From Deltaproteobacteria bacterium (GTDB taxonomy: Bacteria > Myxococcota_A > UBA796 > UBA2385), in assembly GCA_016792625.1 (NCBI GenBank), contig JAEUKK010000043.1, forward strand, positions 1-59,722: a stretch of 59,722 nt of DNA. Direction: 5' to 3'. The notes beneath the pieces were generated by a model that worked only from the letters and a program-made list of their open reading frames with translations, had not been told where the DNA came from and searched no databases. Shown piece by piece: positions 16,136-27,041 of this stretch (positions are counted from its first letter, which is position 1; each line of letters begins with the position of its first letter). The position numbers were made by a program, and so were the translations under genes.

Positions 16136-17263
16136 TTAGAAGTACAGGTTCAGGCCGCCGAGCGCCTGCACCTGGCCTTGGCTGAGCGGGTCTTTGGCCG
16201 CGTGGTCGCGGTCGTGCAGGTAGCGCAGCTCAAGGCCGAGGCTGGCGTGCTGGCCGAGGTTCACCTCGAGGCCGAGGCCGCCGTGCAGGCCGCGGCGCTT
16301 GTCCTCACGCGCCGCGCCGGTGGGGTCGGCGGCCAGCTCGACCTGCTGCGACTGCCAGTTGCCGCCGAGGCTGAGGTAGGGGCTGACCAGCTGCTGCGGC
16401 GACAGGAAGAGCTGGCCCGAGGCCGAGAAGCTGTCGTGGGTGCCCTGGCCCGCAAAGCCGGTCTGGGCGGTGGCGCCGTCCATGCTGCCGTAGCGCATGT
16501 AGCTGCCCTCGATGCCGAAGATGTTCAGCGGGCGCACCCGCAGCGCGAGGCCCAGGCCCGGGTCGACCAGACCGCCGCCGCTGTCGGCCGCCGCGCCCAG
16601 CGCGCCGCCCCGCAGGCCGACCGCCACCGTGCCCGCGCGGTCCACGACCGGCTTGGGTTGGGCCTTGTGCACGCTGCTCTGCTCGCGGGGCGGCTGCTGG
16701 CCCACCGGCCGGACCGGCCGCACCCCGGGGAGCTGGGCTTGACCGCGGGGATCACGCTTCGGCTGGCTGAGCCGGGGGCCGCTGCCCACCTGGGGTTTGC
16801 CCTGGCCCTGGTGCACGATCGGGCCACCTTCGGCCCGACCGTCGCCGCGGCCGCCCCCGCTGCCGAGGCGGTCTTCGACGCGGGGCTTCGCGCCCGGCTT
16901 GGCGCTGCCGGGCTTGGCGCTGCCGGGCTTGGCGGCGGGCGCGCGGCGGGGCTTGTCTTCGCCCGCGCCGCCCGCCCGGTCGGCGGCCGGCTTGCCGCCG
17001 AAGACATGGGCGTCGTCCCGCCGGCGGGGGGCGGCGCCGGCGCCCGCGGGCCGAGCGGGCTCGGCCTTGCCCTTGCCCTTGCCCTTCTTGGCCGCGGGCT
17101 TGGCGCCGGCCAGGGGGCCTTCGTCGCCGGCCTTGGGCGCCCGGAGCGCGGGCTGGGCCGCGCTCGCCGCGGCGGGGCTCAGGTCGACCGCGAGGCCGAA
17201 GCCGAGCAGCGCGAGCGCGCGGGTGGTGAGCAGGCGCAGGGCGGGGGTGCGGACGGACGACAT
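16136..17263 (-). CDS. Outer-membrane beta-barrel protein with long basic Pro/Lys/Gly-rich linker
   Basis: A 375-residue exported protein. The signal peptide covers about residues 1-35 (core LLTTRALALLGFGLAV). Residues about 40-205 are low-complexity and basic, with KKGKGKGK and repeated SAKPG units. Residues about 208-375 are alternating-polarity beta strands typical of an 8-stranded OmpA/porin-like barrel, ending in Phe (GGLNLYF) as outer-membrane proteins do. The basic linker would be periplasmic and might contact peptidoglycan or nucleic acid. The ATG at 17263 is chosen because GGAGG precedes it. Confidence 0.75.
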   Translation of the reverse strand: MSSVRTPALRLLTTRALALLGFGLAVDLSPAAASAAQPALRAPKAGDEGPLAGAKPAAKKGKGKGKAEPARPAGAGAAPRRRDDAHVFGGKPAADRAGGAGEDKPRRAPAAKPGSAKPGSAKPGAKPRVEDRLGSGGGRGDGRAEGGPIVHQGQGKPQVGSGPRLSQPKRDPRGQAQLPGVRPVRPVGQQPPREQSSVHKAQPKPVVDRAGTVAVGLRGGALGAAADSGGGLVDPGLGLALRVRPLNIFGIEGSYMRYGSMDGATAQTGFAGQGTHDSFSASGQLFLSPQQLVSPYLSLGGNWQSQQVELAADPTGAAREDKRRGLHGGLGLEVNLGQHASLGLELRYLHDRDHAAKDPLSQGQVQALGGLNLYF

Positions 17264-17498
17264 GCGACCTCCACGCGGGGCGGGCCCGCGCTCATCCTCC
17301 ACCCCCTCGGTGCGAGGCGGGCGGAGGCGACCATCGAGGTGGACCGCGGGGGACACATCCAGTCCGCTCCCGCTCCGCCTCGCCGCCGCTTACGGTCCGA
17401 TGACATCCTCCATTCAAGGCCCAGGGTCGGTTTTCTCCCGTACACCCTGCAGCGCGCCCCGCCGCGCGCGGGACCAGGCTGGCCAGAGCCGCCGCCGC

Positions 17499-18095
17499 TC
17501 AGAACTGGAAGAGCAGCTCGGCGGCGACCTGGGGCCGCACGGCGTTGGCCTCGACGCGGGCCGCCGGCGCGTAGGTGTGGAAACCAAAAGCTTTGCCCGA
17601 GAGGTTCAGGCCCACGCGGTCGTATCGCAGCAGCAGATCGGCGCCGAGCAGCAGCGCGGGCTCAGACACGGTGACCATCTGGTCGTTCTGGTCTTTCTGC
17701 GAGGAGTCGGCGGCCCAGATGACCGCAAAACCGCCGCGGCCGATCAGGTCCCAGTTGAAGCCCTCGCCATAGCGGTGGGGGATGCGGGCCCCCGGCGCCA
17801 CGAACACGCCGTGCCGCAGCGAGTAGAAGCTCTTGGGATCGTCGACCAGCGGGTCAACCTCGGCTTGCACGGCCTCGTCGACGCTGAGGAACATGCCCGC
17901 GTCGACGTGGACCACGCGGGTGAGGCGCGAGTCAAAGCCGACCTGAAAGCCCGTGTTCTCGGTGCCATCGGCGAGCGAGAGGCCGGCGTGGATGCGGTTG
18001 AGGGGATCCATCGGCGGGCGGCCCGCCCAGGCCACCGGCGCGGCCAGAACCCCCGCGATCAACGCCGCTGCTTGTGGAGCTCGCGTCCGCACCAT
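17499..18095 (-). CDS. Small outer-membrane beta-barrel-like protein
   Basis: A 198-residue exported protein with a signal peptide (about 1-25, ending AWAG). The mature part alternates polar and hydrophobic residues (TGFQVGFDSRLTRVVHVDAGMF, LLLGADLLLRYDRVGLNLSG split by loops) and ends in Phe (ELLFQF), consistent with an outer-membrane beta-barrel. No known family was recognised. A strong GGAGGGGGG ribosome site precedes the ATG. The 235-base gap to the next barrel gene (17264-17498) suggests a separate promoter, but none was identified. Confidence 0.7.
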   Translation of the reverse strand: MVRTRAPQAAALIAGVLAAPVAWAGRPPMDPLNRIHAGLSLADGTENTGFQVGFDSRLTRVVHVDAGMFLSVDEAVQAEVDPLVDDPKSFYSLRHGVFVAPGARIPHRYGEGFNWDLIGRGGFAVIWAADSSQKDQNDQMVTVSEPALLLGADLLLRYDRVGLNLSGKAFGFHTYAPAARVEANAVRPQVAAELLFQF

Positions 18096-18199
18096 CCGTC
18101 CCCCCTCCCCGCGTTGTCGGGGTCGTCGGCCGCCCGATCCTCGACCGCGCGGCGCTGCGCCGCGGCGGCCGCCGCTGGATCTGCGACCACGTGTCCGCT

Positions 18200-18225
18200 G
18201 GGAGGGCGCATGTTCACGCCCTCCC
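18200..18225 (-). terminator. GC hairpin downstream of the ArsA/Get3 ATPase pair
   Basis: GGGAGGGCG (18200-18208) and CGCCCTCCC (18217-18225) form a perfect 9-base stem with an 8-base loop, about 40 bases beyond the stop codon of the minus-strand ATPase. There is no U-run after it, so it may stop transcription only partly or protect the 3' end. Confidence 0.45.
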
Positions 18226-18266
18226 CAGCCGCGCCCTATCTCACCGCCGCCGCGGTGGGGCGCGCT

Positions 18267-19418
18267 TCAGCCGCGCGGGGCCCCGAAGAGCGCGCCGCCG
18301 ACCGCCGCGAGGCCGCGCAGGTCGTGCACCTCGTCGGGCAGGCGGGGCACGCTCCACAGCAGCTGGCCCGGGCGCATATGGCCGCGAACACCGTCAACCA
18401 GCTGATCTTCGTGGGCGGCCAGCTCACGCAGACGCCGGTGGGCCGCGCCGAGGCGGGCGAGCAGGCTGCGCGCCGTCGCCGGGTCGAGATCGGCGGACTG
18501 GGCCGCCGCCGCCGCGCCGAGCACCCCATCGGCCGAGAGCTCACCGCCCCGCGCGACGTGGCGCTGGTTCACGATCACGCCCGGGTTGGGCATGCGCCGC
18601 GCGGCCAATTCATCGAGGAAGAAGGCCGCCACCTCGAGCGAGGGCCCGTTGGGCGCGCAGACCACGAGGAAGCTGGTCGCCCCCTGGTCAAAAAACATCT
18701 TCTCGACGGCCTCTTGGCGCTCGCGGAAGCCGTCGTACAAGTCGCGGAAGTGGTTGAAGTACTCAGACAGGTCGTCGAGGAACTCAGACCCAAAGACGTG
18801 GCTGAGCAGGCGGAAGACCACGGCGCTGGTGCCCGAGAGCAGGCGGCTGAGCACCCGCTCTTTGTCATAGGGCTCTAAAAACCACTTCATCACGCGCTTG
18901 TCGAGGAAGCGGGCCAGGCGACCCGGGGCCTCGAGGAAGTCGAGCGCGTTCTTCACCGGCGGCGTGTCGAGCACCACCAGATCGTAGCGGCCGCCGATCA
19001 CGACGTCGTGCAGCTTCTCGGTCGCCATGTAGTCTTGGCTGCCCGAGATGTTGTCGGCCGTCGCCCGGTAGATGCGGTTGTTGAGGATGGCGTCGCGGCG
19101 GGCCGGATCGGGGGCGATCTGCTTGATGAGGTCGTCGAAGGTCTTCTGGTTGTCGAGCATCATCGCCCACAGCTCGCCCCGCGCCTCGGGCAAGCTGCTC
19201 AGATCGATGCGCAGCTCGTCATTCCCAAAGCGCGACAGGCCGAGCGAGTTCGCGAGGCGCCGGGCCGGATCGATGGTCAGCACCAGCACCTTGCGGCCGC
19301 TGATCGCCGCTTGGAGCGCGATCGCCGCCGCGGTCGTCGTCTTGCCGACGCCGCCCGAGCCCACGCAGACCACGAGGCGTTTTCCGGCGATGACCGAGGA
19401 CAGATCCCGCGCGCTCAT
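18267..19418 (-). CDS. ArsA/Get3-family ATPase lacking the signature lysine (second of pair)
   Basis: A 383-residue cytosolic P-loop ATPase of the ArsA/Get3 family. The P-loop at 20-27 reads GSGGVGKT: the usual first lysine of the deviant Walker A (GKGGVGKT) is Ser. Other blocks include VLTIDPARRLANSLG, the switch-like DLVVLDTPP and a long helical, Met/Phe-containing middle region that in Get3 binds hydrophobic clients. The start overlaps the stop of the upstream partner by four bases (ATGA), indicating translational coupling. The layout resembles the tandem Get3-like pair known from mycobacteria (Rv3679/Rv3680). Arsenite transport is unlikely because no arsenic genes are near. Confidence 0.85.
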   Translation of the reverse strand: MSARDLSSVIAGKRLVVCVGSGGVGKTTTAAAIALQAAISGRKVLVLTIDPARRLANSLGLSRFGNDELRIDLSSLPEARGELWAMMLDNQKTFDDLIKQIAPDPARRDAILNNRIYRATADNISGSQDYMATEKLHDVVIGGRYDLVVLDTPPVKNALDFLEAPGRLARFLDKRVMKWFLEPYDKERVLSRLLSGTSAVVFRLLSHVFGSEFLDDLSEYFNHFRDLYDGFRERQEAVEKMFFDQGATSFLVVCAPNGPSLEVAAFFLDELAARRMPNPGVIVNQRHVARGGELSADGVLGAAAAAQSADLDPATARSLLARLGAAHRRLRELAAHEDQLVDGVRGHMRPGQLLWSVPRLPDEVHDLRGLAAVGGALFGAPRG

Positions 19419-20362
19419 CGGCCGGCCTCCTTCAAGGCGTGCCGCTGCAGCGCCGCCACCATCTGCTGCACCACCCGCTGCGGGCCGCCGGGGCCCCCGC
19501 CCAAGGCGCCCAGCCGCGCGAAGCGCACGACCTCGGCGGGCAGCGCGGCCTCGAGCCGGCGCAGCGCGTCGGTGGTGCCGGCTTCGAGGCTGGCCTCCCA
19601 CCGACCGGCGAGGAGCAGCTCGGCGGCCTCGGGCGGCAGCGCGCCCGCGTCGGCGGCGAGGCGGTCGAGCAGGGTGCGCTCACCTTCGCTCAGGCTGGGC
19701 ACCGCGGCGCGGTTGAGCGCGACCACCGGCATGCGCAGGGTGGGCACCTCTTTGCGCAGCCGCTCCCACAGCTCGATGGTCTCGTTGACCACCATCTCTT
19801 CGGGCAAAGCAACGATGCTGAGCGCGGTGTCGGGCCGCGAGAGCTGGGCGAGCACCTGCTGGGCCCGCTCACGGATCGGCCCGCCGCGCATCAGGCCCAA
19901 GGCGACGTTGGGCACGCCGAGCAGGCTGATCGCGTGGCCGCTGGCCGGCATGTCGACGATGACCTGGTCGTAGCGCTCGGCCAGGGTCACCACCCGCGAG
20001 AGGATCACCGTCTCGCGCACGCCGGGCGTCGCGTCGAGGAAGGTCTGCACCAGCTTGTTGTCGATGATCTTCTTGACCATCCGGGGCGCGGGCACCGCGC
20101 CCTCGAGCCACTCCACCAGGGCCTCGCGCCAGGTGAGGTTGCAGACGTCGAGCTGCGGCGCCACCCGCGCCGGGGCGTAGGTCGGCGCCACCCCGAGCAT
20201 CGCGGTCAAGGCGGGCCGCAGCACGTCGACCTCAGCGACGATGGTGCGCCGGCCGCGCTCGGCCGAGACGCGGGCCAGCGCGGCGGAGAGCGTGGACTTG
20301 CCGGTGCCGCCCTTGCCCGTGACGAGGACCAGCCGGCTCTGCAGGAGGGACGTGAGGCTCAA
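19415..20362 (-). CDS. ArsA/Get3-family ATPase with complete deviant Walker A (first of pair)
   Basis: A 315-residue ATPase of the ArsA/Get3 family with the complete deviant P-loop GKGGTGKS at 16-23, including the signature lysine missing in its partner. Other motifs are IVAEVDVLRPAL and DQVIVDMPASGHAISLL. It overlaps the next ATPase by four bases and starts six bases after... the fabH stop lies downstream, so the order on the minus strand is gyrB, fabH, this gene, partner. A heterodimer is likely. Get3 proteins target tail-anchored membrane proteins; bacterial clients are uncertain. Confidence 0.86.
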   Translation of the reverse strand: MSLTSLLQSRLVLVTGKGGTGKSTLSAALARVSAERGRRTIVAEVDVLRPALTAMLGVAPTYAPARVAPQLDVCNLTWREALVEWLEGAVPAPRMVKKIIDNKLVQTFLDATPGVRETVILSRVVTLAERYDQVIVDMPASGHAISLLGVPNVALGLMRGGPIRERAQQVLAQLSRPDTALSIVALPEEMVVNETIELWERLRKEVPTLRMPVVALNRAAVPSLSEGERTLLDRLAADAGALPPEAAELLLAGRWEASLEAGTTDALRRLEAALPAEVVRFARLGALGGGPGGPQRVVQQMVAALQRHALKEAGR

Positions 20363-20368
20363 GGCGGC

Positions 20369-21361
20369 CTACCAGCGGATGAGGTTGGCGCCCCAGGTGA
20401 GCCCGGCCCCGAAGGCGGCGAGCAGGACGGTGTCGCCCTGCTTGACCCGGCCTTCGAGAACGGCCTCGTGCAGCGCGATGGGGATGGAGGCAGCGGTGGT
20501 GTTGCCGTAGCGCTGGATGTTGTTGTACACCCGGGCCGGATCGATGCCGATCTGGCGGGCCACCATCTCGTTGATGCGCAAATTGGCCTGGTGCGGCACC
20601 ATCAGCGCGACGTCGGCCACGCTGAGGCCGTTGCGGCTGAGCACCTCGTCGATGACCTCGGGCAGGCGCTTGACCGCGTGCTTGAACACGGCCTGGCCGA
20701 CCATCTGCGGGAAGTGCCGCCCCTGCTCCATCATCTCGGCGGTGAGCCGCGGCTGCAGGCGGCTCGCCGGCGCCTCGAGCATCAAGATCTCGTAGTCGGT
20801 GCCATCAGCGTGCAGCGCGCTGTCGAGCAGGCGGCTGTCGCCCTCGGTCGCCGTGAGCACCGCCGCGCCGGCGCCGTCGCCGAAGAGCACCGCCACGTCG
20901 CGGCCGCGGGTCGAGATGTCGAGGCCGCTGCTGTGCACCTCGGCGCCCACCACCAGCACGTTCTTCATCGCACCGCTGCGGATGAACTGGTCGGCGATCG
21001 ACAGGCCGTAGACAAAACCGGTGCACTGGTTGCGGATGTCGAGGGTCGCGATGCCCGGGACGCCCAGGCGGGCCTGCAGCAGGCAGGAGGAGCCGGGGAA
21101 GTTGATGTCAGGGGAGAGCGTCGCGAAGAGGATCATGTCGAGATCGCTGGCCTGGAGGCCAGCCTCGGCCAAGGCCTGCTGGGCCGCGGGCACGGCGAGG
21201 TCGGTGGCGCCGACGTCGCCCACCACCCAGCGCCGCTCACGAATGCCGGTGCGCTTGGTGATCCACTCGTCGCTCGTGTCCATGAGCTGCGCGAGCTGAT
21301 CGTTGCTGACGATGTTCTCGGGGAGGTAGTGCCCGAGCCCTGCGATCTTGCTGCCGCGCAT
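20369..21361 (-). CDS. fabH: Beta-ketoacyl-ACP synthase III
   Basis: A 330-residue condensing enzyme that starts fatty acid synthesis by joining acetyl-CoA (or a branched acyl-CoA) to malonyl-ACP. The thiolase-fold catalytic triad is Cys113 (NQCTGF), His257 (VPHQAN) and Asn287 (YGNTTAAS). The Gly-rich GDGAGAAVL loop is also present. The ATG at 21361 has GGAG upstream; the longer frame to 21559 only overlaps the 3' end of gyrB. It lies between gyrB and the ArsA/Get3 pair, with a six-base gap to the latter, so it probably heads that operon. Confidence 0.93.
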   Translation of the reverse strand: MRGSKIAGLGHYLPENIVSNDQLAQLMDTSDEWITKRTGIRERRWVVGDVGATDLAVPAAQQALAEAGLQASDLDMILFATLSPDINFPGSSCLLQARLGVPGIATLDIRNQCTGFVYGLSIADQFIRSGAMKNVLVVGAEVHSSGLDISTRGRDVAVLFGDGAGAAVLTATEGDSRLLDSALHADGTDYEILMLEAPASRLQPRLTAEMMEQGRHFPQMVGQAVFKHAVKRLPEVIDEVLSRNGLSVADVALMVPHQANLRINEMVARQIGIDPARVYNNIQRYGNTTAASIPIALHEAVLEGRVKQGDTVLLAAFGAGLTWGANLIRW

Positions 21362-21491
21362 CGGCGCTCCGTGGTGGGCGGACCCGGGCCGAGGCCCGGA
21401 GCGCCGGGGGCCCGAGCGGGCCCAAGGGGAGGGGTTCCCTGCTGGACCCGCCCAGCCCGCTGCAGGAGCGGACGGCCGCGCCCGGTGCGGC

Positions 21492-23942
<2,451 letters not shown>

Positions 23943-24140
23943 TCACCCTCGCCGCGCGGGCCGCTGGGGCGCGACCGCCACCCCGGCCGACCTGCGGCGC
24001 GCCGCCGCGCCCGAGGGCGGGCGCACGGCCACCCCCGGCGCCAGCGCGGGGCCCAAAGTGGGGCCCCCAGCACCCCGGCGGGGAACGATGCCCCTATCGC
24101 GCCGGTGCCCGGTCGTCCACGCCCAAGATCAACGCTGAGA

Positions 24141-24159
24141 ACAACGTGCAGTACGTTGT
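24141..24159. promoter_or_regulatory. Inverted repeat in the recF-gyrB gap
   Basis: ACAACGT and ACGTTGT form a perfect 7-base inverted repeat around a 5-base centre, in the relatively AT-rich part of the 284-base gap upstream of gyrB. The location suits an operator or part of a supercoiling-sensitive gyrB promoter. No convincing -35/-10 pair was found. Confidence 0.35.
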
Positions 24160-24220
24160 CTTCGGCGCGTATACCACGCGTGCAGGCCAGGGCCCCCCGG
24201 CCGCGGGCGGTTCAAGCAGA

Positions 24221-25372
24221 TCAAGCGCTTGTCGGCTCGTAAACCAGCGGGCCCCCAGAGGGGCGGCTTGGAGCGGGGCCGCGGGTGGCGACCCCGCCCG
24301 AGACCCGCACCAGCGCAGTGTCTTCGCCAGGCAGCGGCCCCAGCCAAGCCGGGTCAGTGGTCGTGATCCAGACCTGGCCGGGCAGCGTGTCGAGCCGGCG
24401 CACGAGGCGCTCCATGCGGCCGCGGTCGAGCTCGCTGGTCAGGTCATCGAGCAGGAACAAGGGCCGCTGCCCCCGCCGCCGGGCCGCCTCGACCTCAGCG
24501 AGCTTCAGCGCCAACACGAGCGCGCGGGCCTGGCCCTGGCTGGCGAAGCGGCGCGCGTCCCTGCCCTCGAGGTGCAGCAGCAGATCGTCGCGGTGCGGGC
24601 CGCAGAGGGGCTGGGCCCGCCGGCGCTCCTCGGGGGCGGCCCGGGCCAGGAGCTCGGCGAAGCGCCCGGCCACCTCGGCCTCGTCGCGCGCCGCCGCGCC
24701 CACCCCGCGCAGCTCGAGCCGGGGCGCGGGCCCCGCGCCGACGATGGCGCCGTGGGCCTCGGCGAAGGGCCCCTCCAGCTCGTCGAGCACCTGCTGGCGC
24801 CGCACGGCGAGCTTGGCGCCCAGCCGCACCAGCTCGGCGTCCCAGGTCGCGAGCTGGTCAGGGTCGGCCCGCCGCTCGCGCAGCAGCGCGGCCTTTTGTT
24901 TGAGCACGCGGCCGTAGTCGGTCACCAGCTCGAGGTGGGCCGGGCGGGCGGTGAACGCCGCGCGGTCGAGGAAGGCCCGGCGGGCCTCGGGATCACCCCG
25001 CACGATCTGCGTGTGCTCGGGGCAGAACAGCACCGCGCGAAGCTGGGCAAACCAAGGACCAAGCTGGTGGATCAGCTGGCCGTCGATGCGCAGCTCGCGG
25101 CTGTCAGGCTGCCGCCGCCACTCGAGGCGCCGCGGGCCGTCCTGGCCGAGCAGCTCGCCGGTGATCCGCGCCTCGGCGGCGCCCTCGCGGATCAGGCGCG
25201 AGGCGCGCCCCTCACGAAAGCTGCGCAAGGTGGCGAGCAGCCAGACCGCCTCGAGCAGGTTGGTCTTGCCTTGCGCGTTCTCGCCGTGCAGCACGACGAG
25301 GCGCGCGTCGGCGTCGACCTCAGCCCGGGCGGCGTTGCGCCAGTCGGTGACCGTCAGGCCGCGCAGCCGCAC
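24221..25372 (-). CDS. recF: DNA replication and repair protein RecF
   Basis: A 383-residue SMC-like ATPase that helps load RecA at gapped DNA with RecO and RecR. Visible motifs are the Walker A GENAQGKT (30-37), the ABC signature region FASQGQARALVLALKLAE, and the Walker B FLLDDLTSELD. The start is a GTG six bases after the dnaN stop codon, so the two are translationally linked. The last about 35 residues are Pro/Ser-rich and variable. Confidence 0.95.
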   Translation of the reverse strand: MRLRGLTVTDWRNAARAEVDADARLVVLHGENAQGKTNLLEAVWLLATLRSFREGRASRLIREGAAEARITGELLGQDGPRRLEWRRQPDSRELRIDGQLIHQLGPWFAQLRAVLFCPEHTQIVRGDPEARRAFLDRAAFTARPAHLELVTDYGRVLKQKAALLRERRADPDQLATWDAELVRLGAKLAVRRQQVLDELEGPFAEAHGAIVGAGPAPRLELRGVGAAARDEAEVAGRFAELLARAAPEERRRAQPLCGPHRDDLLLHLEGRDARRFASQGQARALVLALKLAEVEAARRRGQRPLFLLDDLTSELDRGRMERLVRRLDTLPGQVWITTTDPAWLGPLPGEDTALVRVSGGVATRGPAPSRPSGGPLVYEPTSA

Positions 25373-25378
25373 CGCGGC

Positions 25379-26503
25379 TCAGTCGAGGCGCATGGGCATG
25401 ACGACGAAGAGGCAGTCGTCGCGGCCCGGGATGCGCACGATGCAGGGGTCGAGCGCGTCGCCCATGTCGAGCTGGAGCTGCTCGCTGCGGGTCGCGCCGA
25501 GGATCTCTTGCAGATACCGGGCGTTAAAGCCGGTCTGCAGAGGAGCGCCGTCGAGATCAGCGACCACCTCTTCGCGCACCTCGCCGGCCTTGGAGTCCTG
25601 CGCGCTCAGCAGCAGGCGGCCCTCTTCAAAAGCGCAGCGGACCGAGTTGTTGCGGTCCGAGGCCATGATCCCCACGCGGCGCAGCGCGCCGAGCAGGGGC
25701 TCACGCTCGAGCACGACCCGGCGCTTGTGGCTCGGGGGCAAAACAAGGCGGTAATCGGGGAACTCGCCCTCGAGCAGGCGCACCTGCATCGACAGCTCGC
25801 CGCTCTGGAAGGTCGCGCTGCGCTCGCCGAAGTCGACCCGCCAGCGGGCCTCGGCCTCATCGAGCAGCTTCTTGACCTCTTGAAGGGCCTTGCGGGGCAG
25901 CAGCATGCGCCGGCCCATGGTCAGCGTGCCATCAAAAGGCACCTCGGACCACGACAAGCGGCTGCCGTCGGTGGTGACCATGCGCAGGCGCGAGGCGCCG
26001 CCGACGTCGACCTGCTCGAGGTGGGCGCCGTTGAGGCCATAGCGGTTCTCATCGCCGCTGATGCTGAACAGCGTCTCTTCGATGAGGCGCCGCAGCTCGC
26101 CGCCGCTGAGCTCCAGGCCGCCGCGGTCATCGCGGCCCGGCAGCGGCGGGTAGTCGCTGCCATCGGTGCCGGTGAGGTTGAACTCGGTCTTGCCGCAGCG
26201 CAGCGTGAGCCGCTGGCCCTTGCCCAAGGTGAGCCGCACGGTGGGCTCGCGGTCAGAGAGCGAGGCGACCACCGCGCCGAGCTTGGCGGCCTCGACGGTC
26301 ATCACGCCGGGGCGGTCGACCTGGGCCGGGTAGCTGCTGAGCTGGGAGAGCACGCCGTCGCCGGCCCGCAGCTGCAGCGCGCCCTCGCGCGCCTCGAGCA
26401 GAACGTGGCTCATGATCGGCACGGTGGGCCGCTTCTCGACCACACCCTGGACCCGCCGCAGGCCCCGGTTGAGCTCGTCCTGGTTGATAAAGAGGTCCAT
26501 CAC
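25379..26503 (-). CDS. dnaN: DNA polymerase III beta sliding clamp
   Basis: A 374-residue clamp subunit of typical length. The three clamp domains follow in order, with recognisable segments RRVQGVVEKRPTVPIMSHVL at the start, FNLTGTDGSDYPPLP in the middle and the C-terminal VMPMRL of the hydrophobic cleft. It tethers the replicative polymerase to DNA and recruits repair proteins. The ATG follows GGAGCGAGTG. It is separated from dnaA by the 538-base intergenic region that carries DnaA boxes, and leads directly into recF. Confidence 0.96.
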   Translation of the reverse strand: MMDLFINQDELNRGLRRVQGVVEKRPTVPIMSHVLLEAREGALQLRAGDGVLSQLSSYPAQVDRPGVMTVEAAKLGAVVASLSDREPTVRLTLGKGQRLTLRCGKTEFNLTGTDGSDYPPLPGRDDRGGLELSGGELRRLIEETLFSISGDENRYGLNGAHLEQVDVGGASRLRMVTTDGSRLSWSEVPFDGTLTMGRRMLLPRKALQEVKKLLDEAEARWRVDFGERSATFQSGELSMQVRLLEGEFPDYRLVLPPSHKRRVVLEREPLLGALRRVGIMASDRNNSVRCAFEEGRLLLSAQDSKAGEVREEVVADLDGAPLQTGFNARYLQEILGATRSEQLQLDMGDALDPCIVRIPGRDDCLFVVMPMRLD

Positions 26504-26695
26504 TCGCTCCAGGGGGCCAAAACGCGCGTTGGGAGGGGGCGCGGCGCTGCATCACGCCCGGGCAGCGCGCGGGCGCGCCTGCGGCCCAGCGCGACCACCG
26601 CGCAGCGGGGCCGCGGAGCGCCCCCGTAGTCTGTCCGGCGGCGCCCGCCCACGACCCGGCTGACCCGCGCGGGGCCGCGGGCCGAAGAGGGATGG
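26504..26695. other. GC-rich intergenic stretch next to oriC part 1
   Basis: This stretch between the dnaN start and the origin-like part of the dnaA-dnaN gap is very GC-rich. No convincing gene, hairpin or DnaA box is seen in it. It presumably holds the dnaN promoter and leader. Confidence 0.4.
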
Positions 26696-26923
26696 GGATC
26701 AATTCAGTTGTTTGATCCGTAGCCCTTCGTAGCAGGGCCTGTGGATGGTGGGGATAACTCCCACCACAGCGCCGCGGTGGGCGATCCCGACCTGTCGCCC
26801 TGTGCACGGCCCTCCGCGCAGCCGCGGGAAAACTGCCCGCCTTGTCCACCGCCCTCCCCAGGCTCGACTTGTCCACAGGTCTGCCCACCGGCCGCGCACA
26901 GCGATCGCCCAAGCTTGTCCACA
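26696..26923. other. oriC: Putative oriC, part 1 (dnaA-dnaN side): DnaA-box cluster and AT-rich segment
   Basis: Five nonamers resemble the DnaA box TTATCCACA. On the plus strand they are TTGTCCACC at 26842 and TTGTCCACA at 26869 and 26915. On the minus strand they are the complements of TGTGGATGG at 26740 and TGGGGATAA at 26749, which abut each other. At 26696-26718 an AT-rich inverted repeat (GGATCAA, 9-base loop, TTGATCC) is the best candidate unwinding element in this GC-rich window. The flanking genes diverge from the dnaA region as expected for an origin. Confidence 0.75.
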
Positions 26924-27041
26924 GGCCCCCGGGCCGGGCGCGGCGCACGCGCGGCCCCACGCAGCGGCGCAGGCAGGCGCGCGGCGCGATCCGCGCCCCG
27001 TCGATCCCCCGAAGCGGGCCCGTTGGCCCAGCCGGCGCGGC

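Noticed and set aside
18267..20362. Arsenite efflux function for the ArsA-like genes
   Set aside because: No arsB, arsC or arsR nearby, and the single-domain tandem layout is more like Get3-type pairs.
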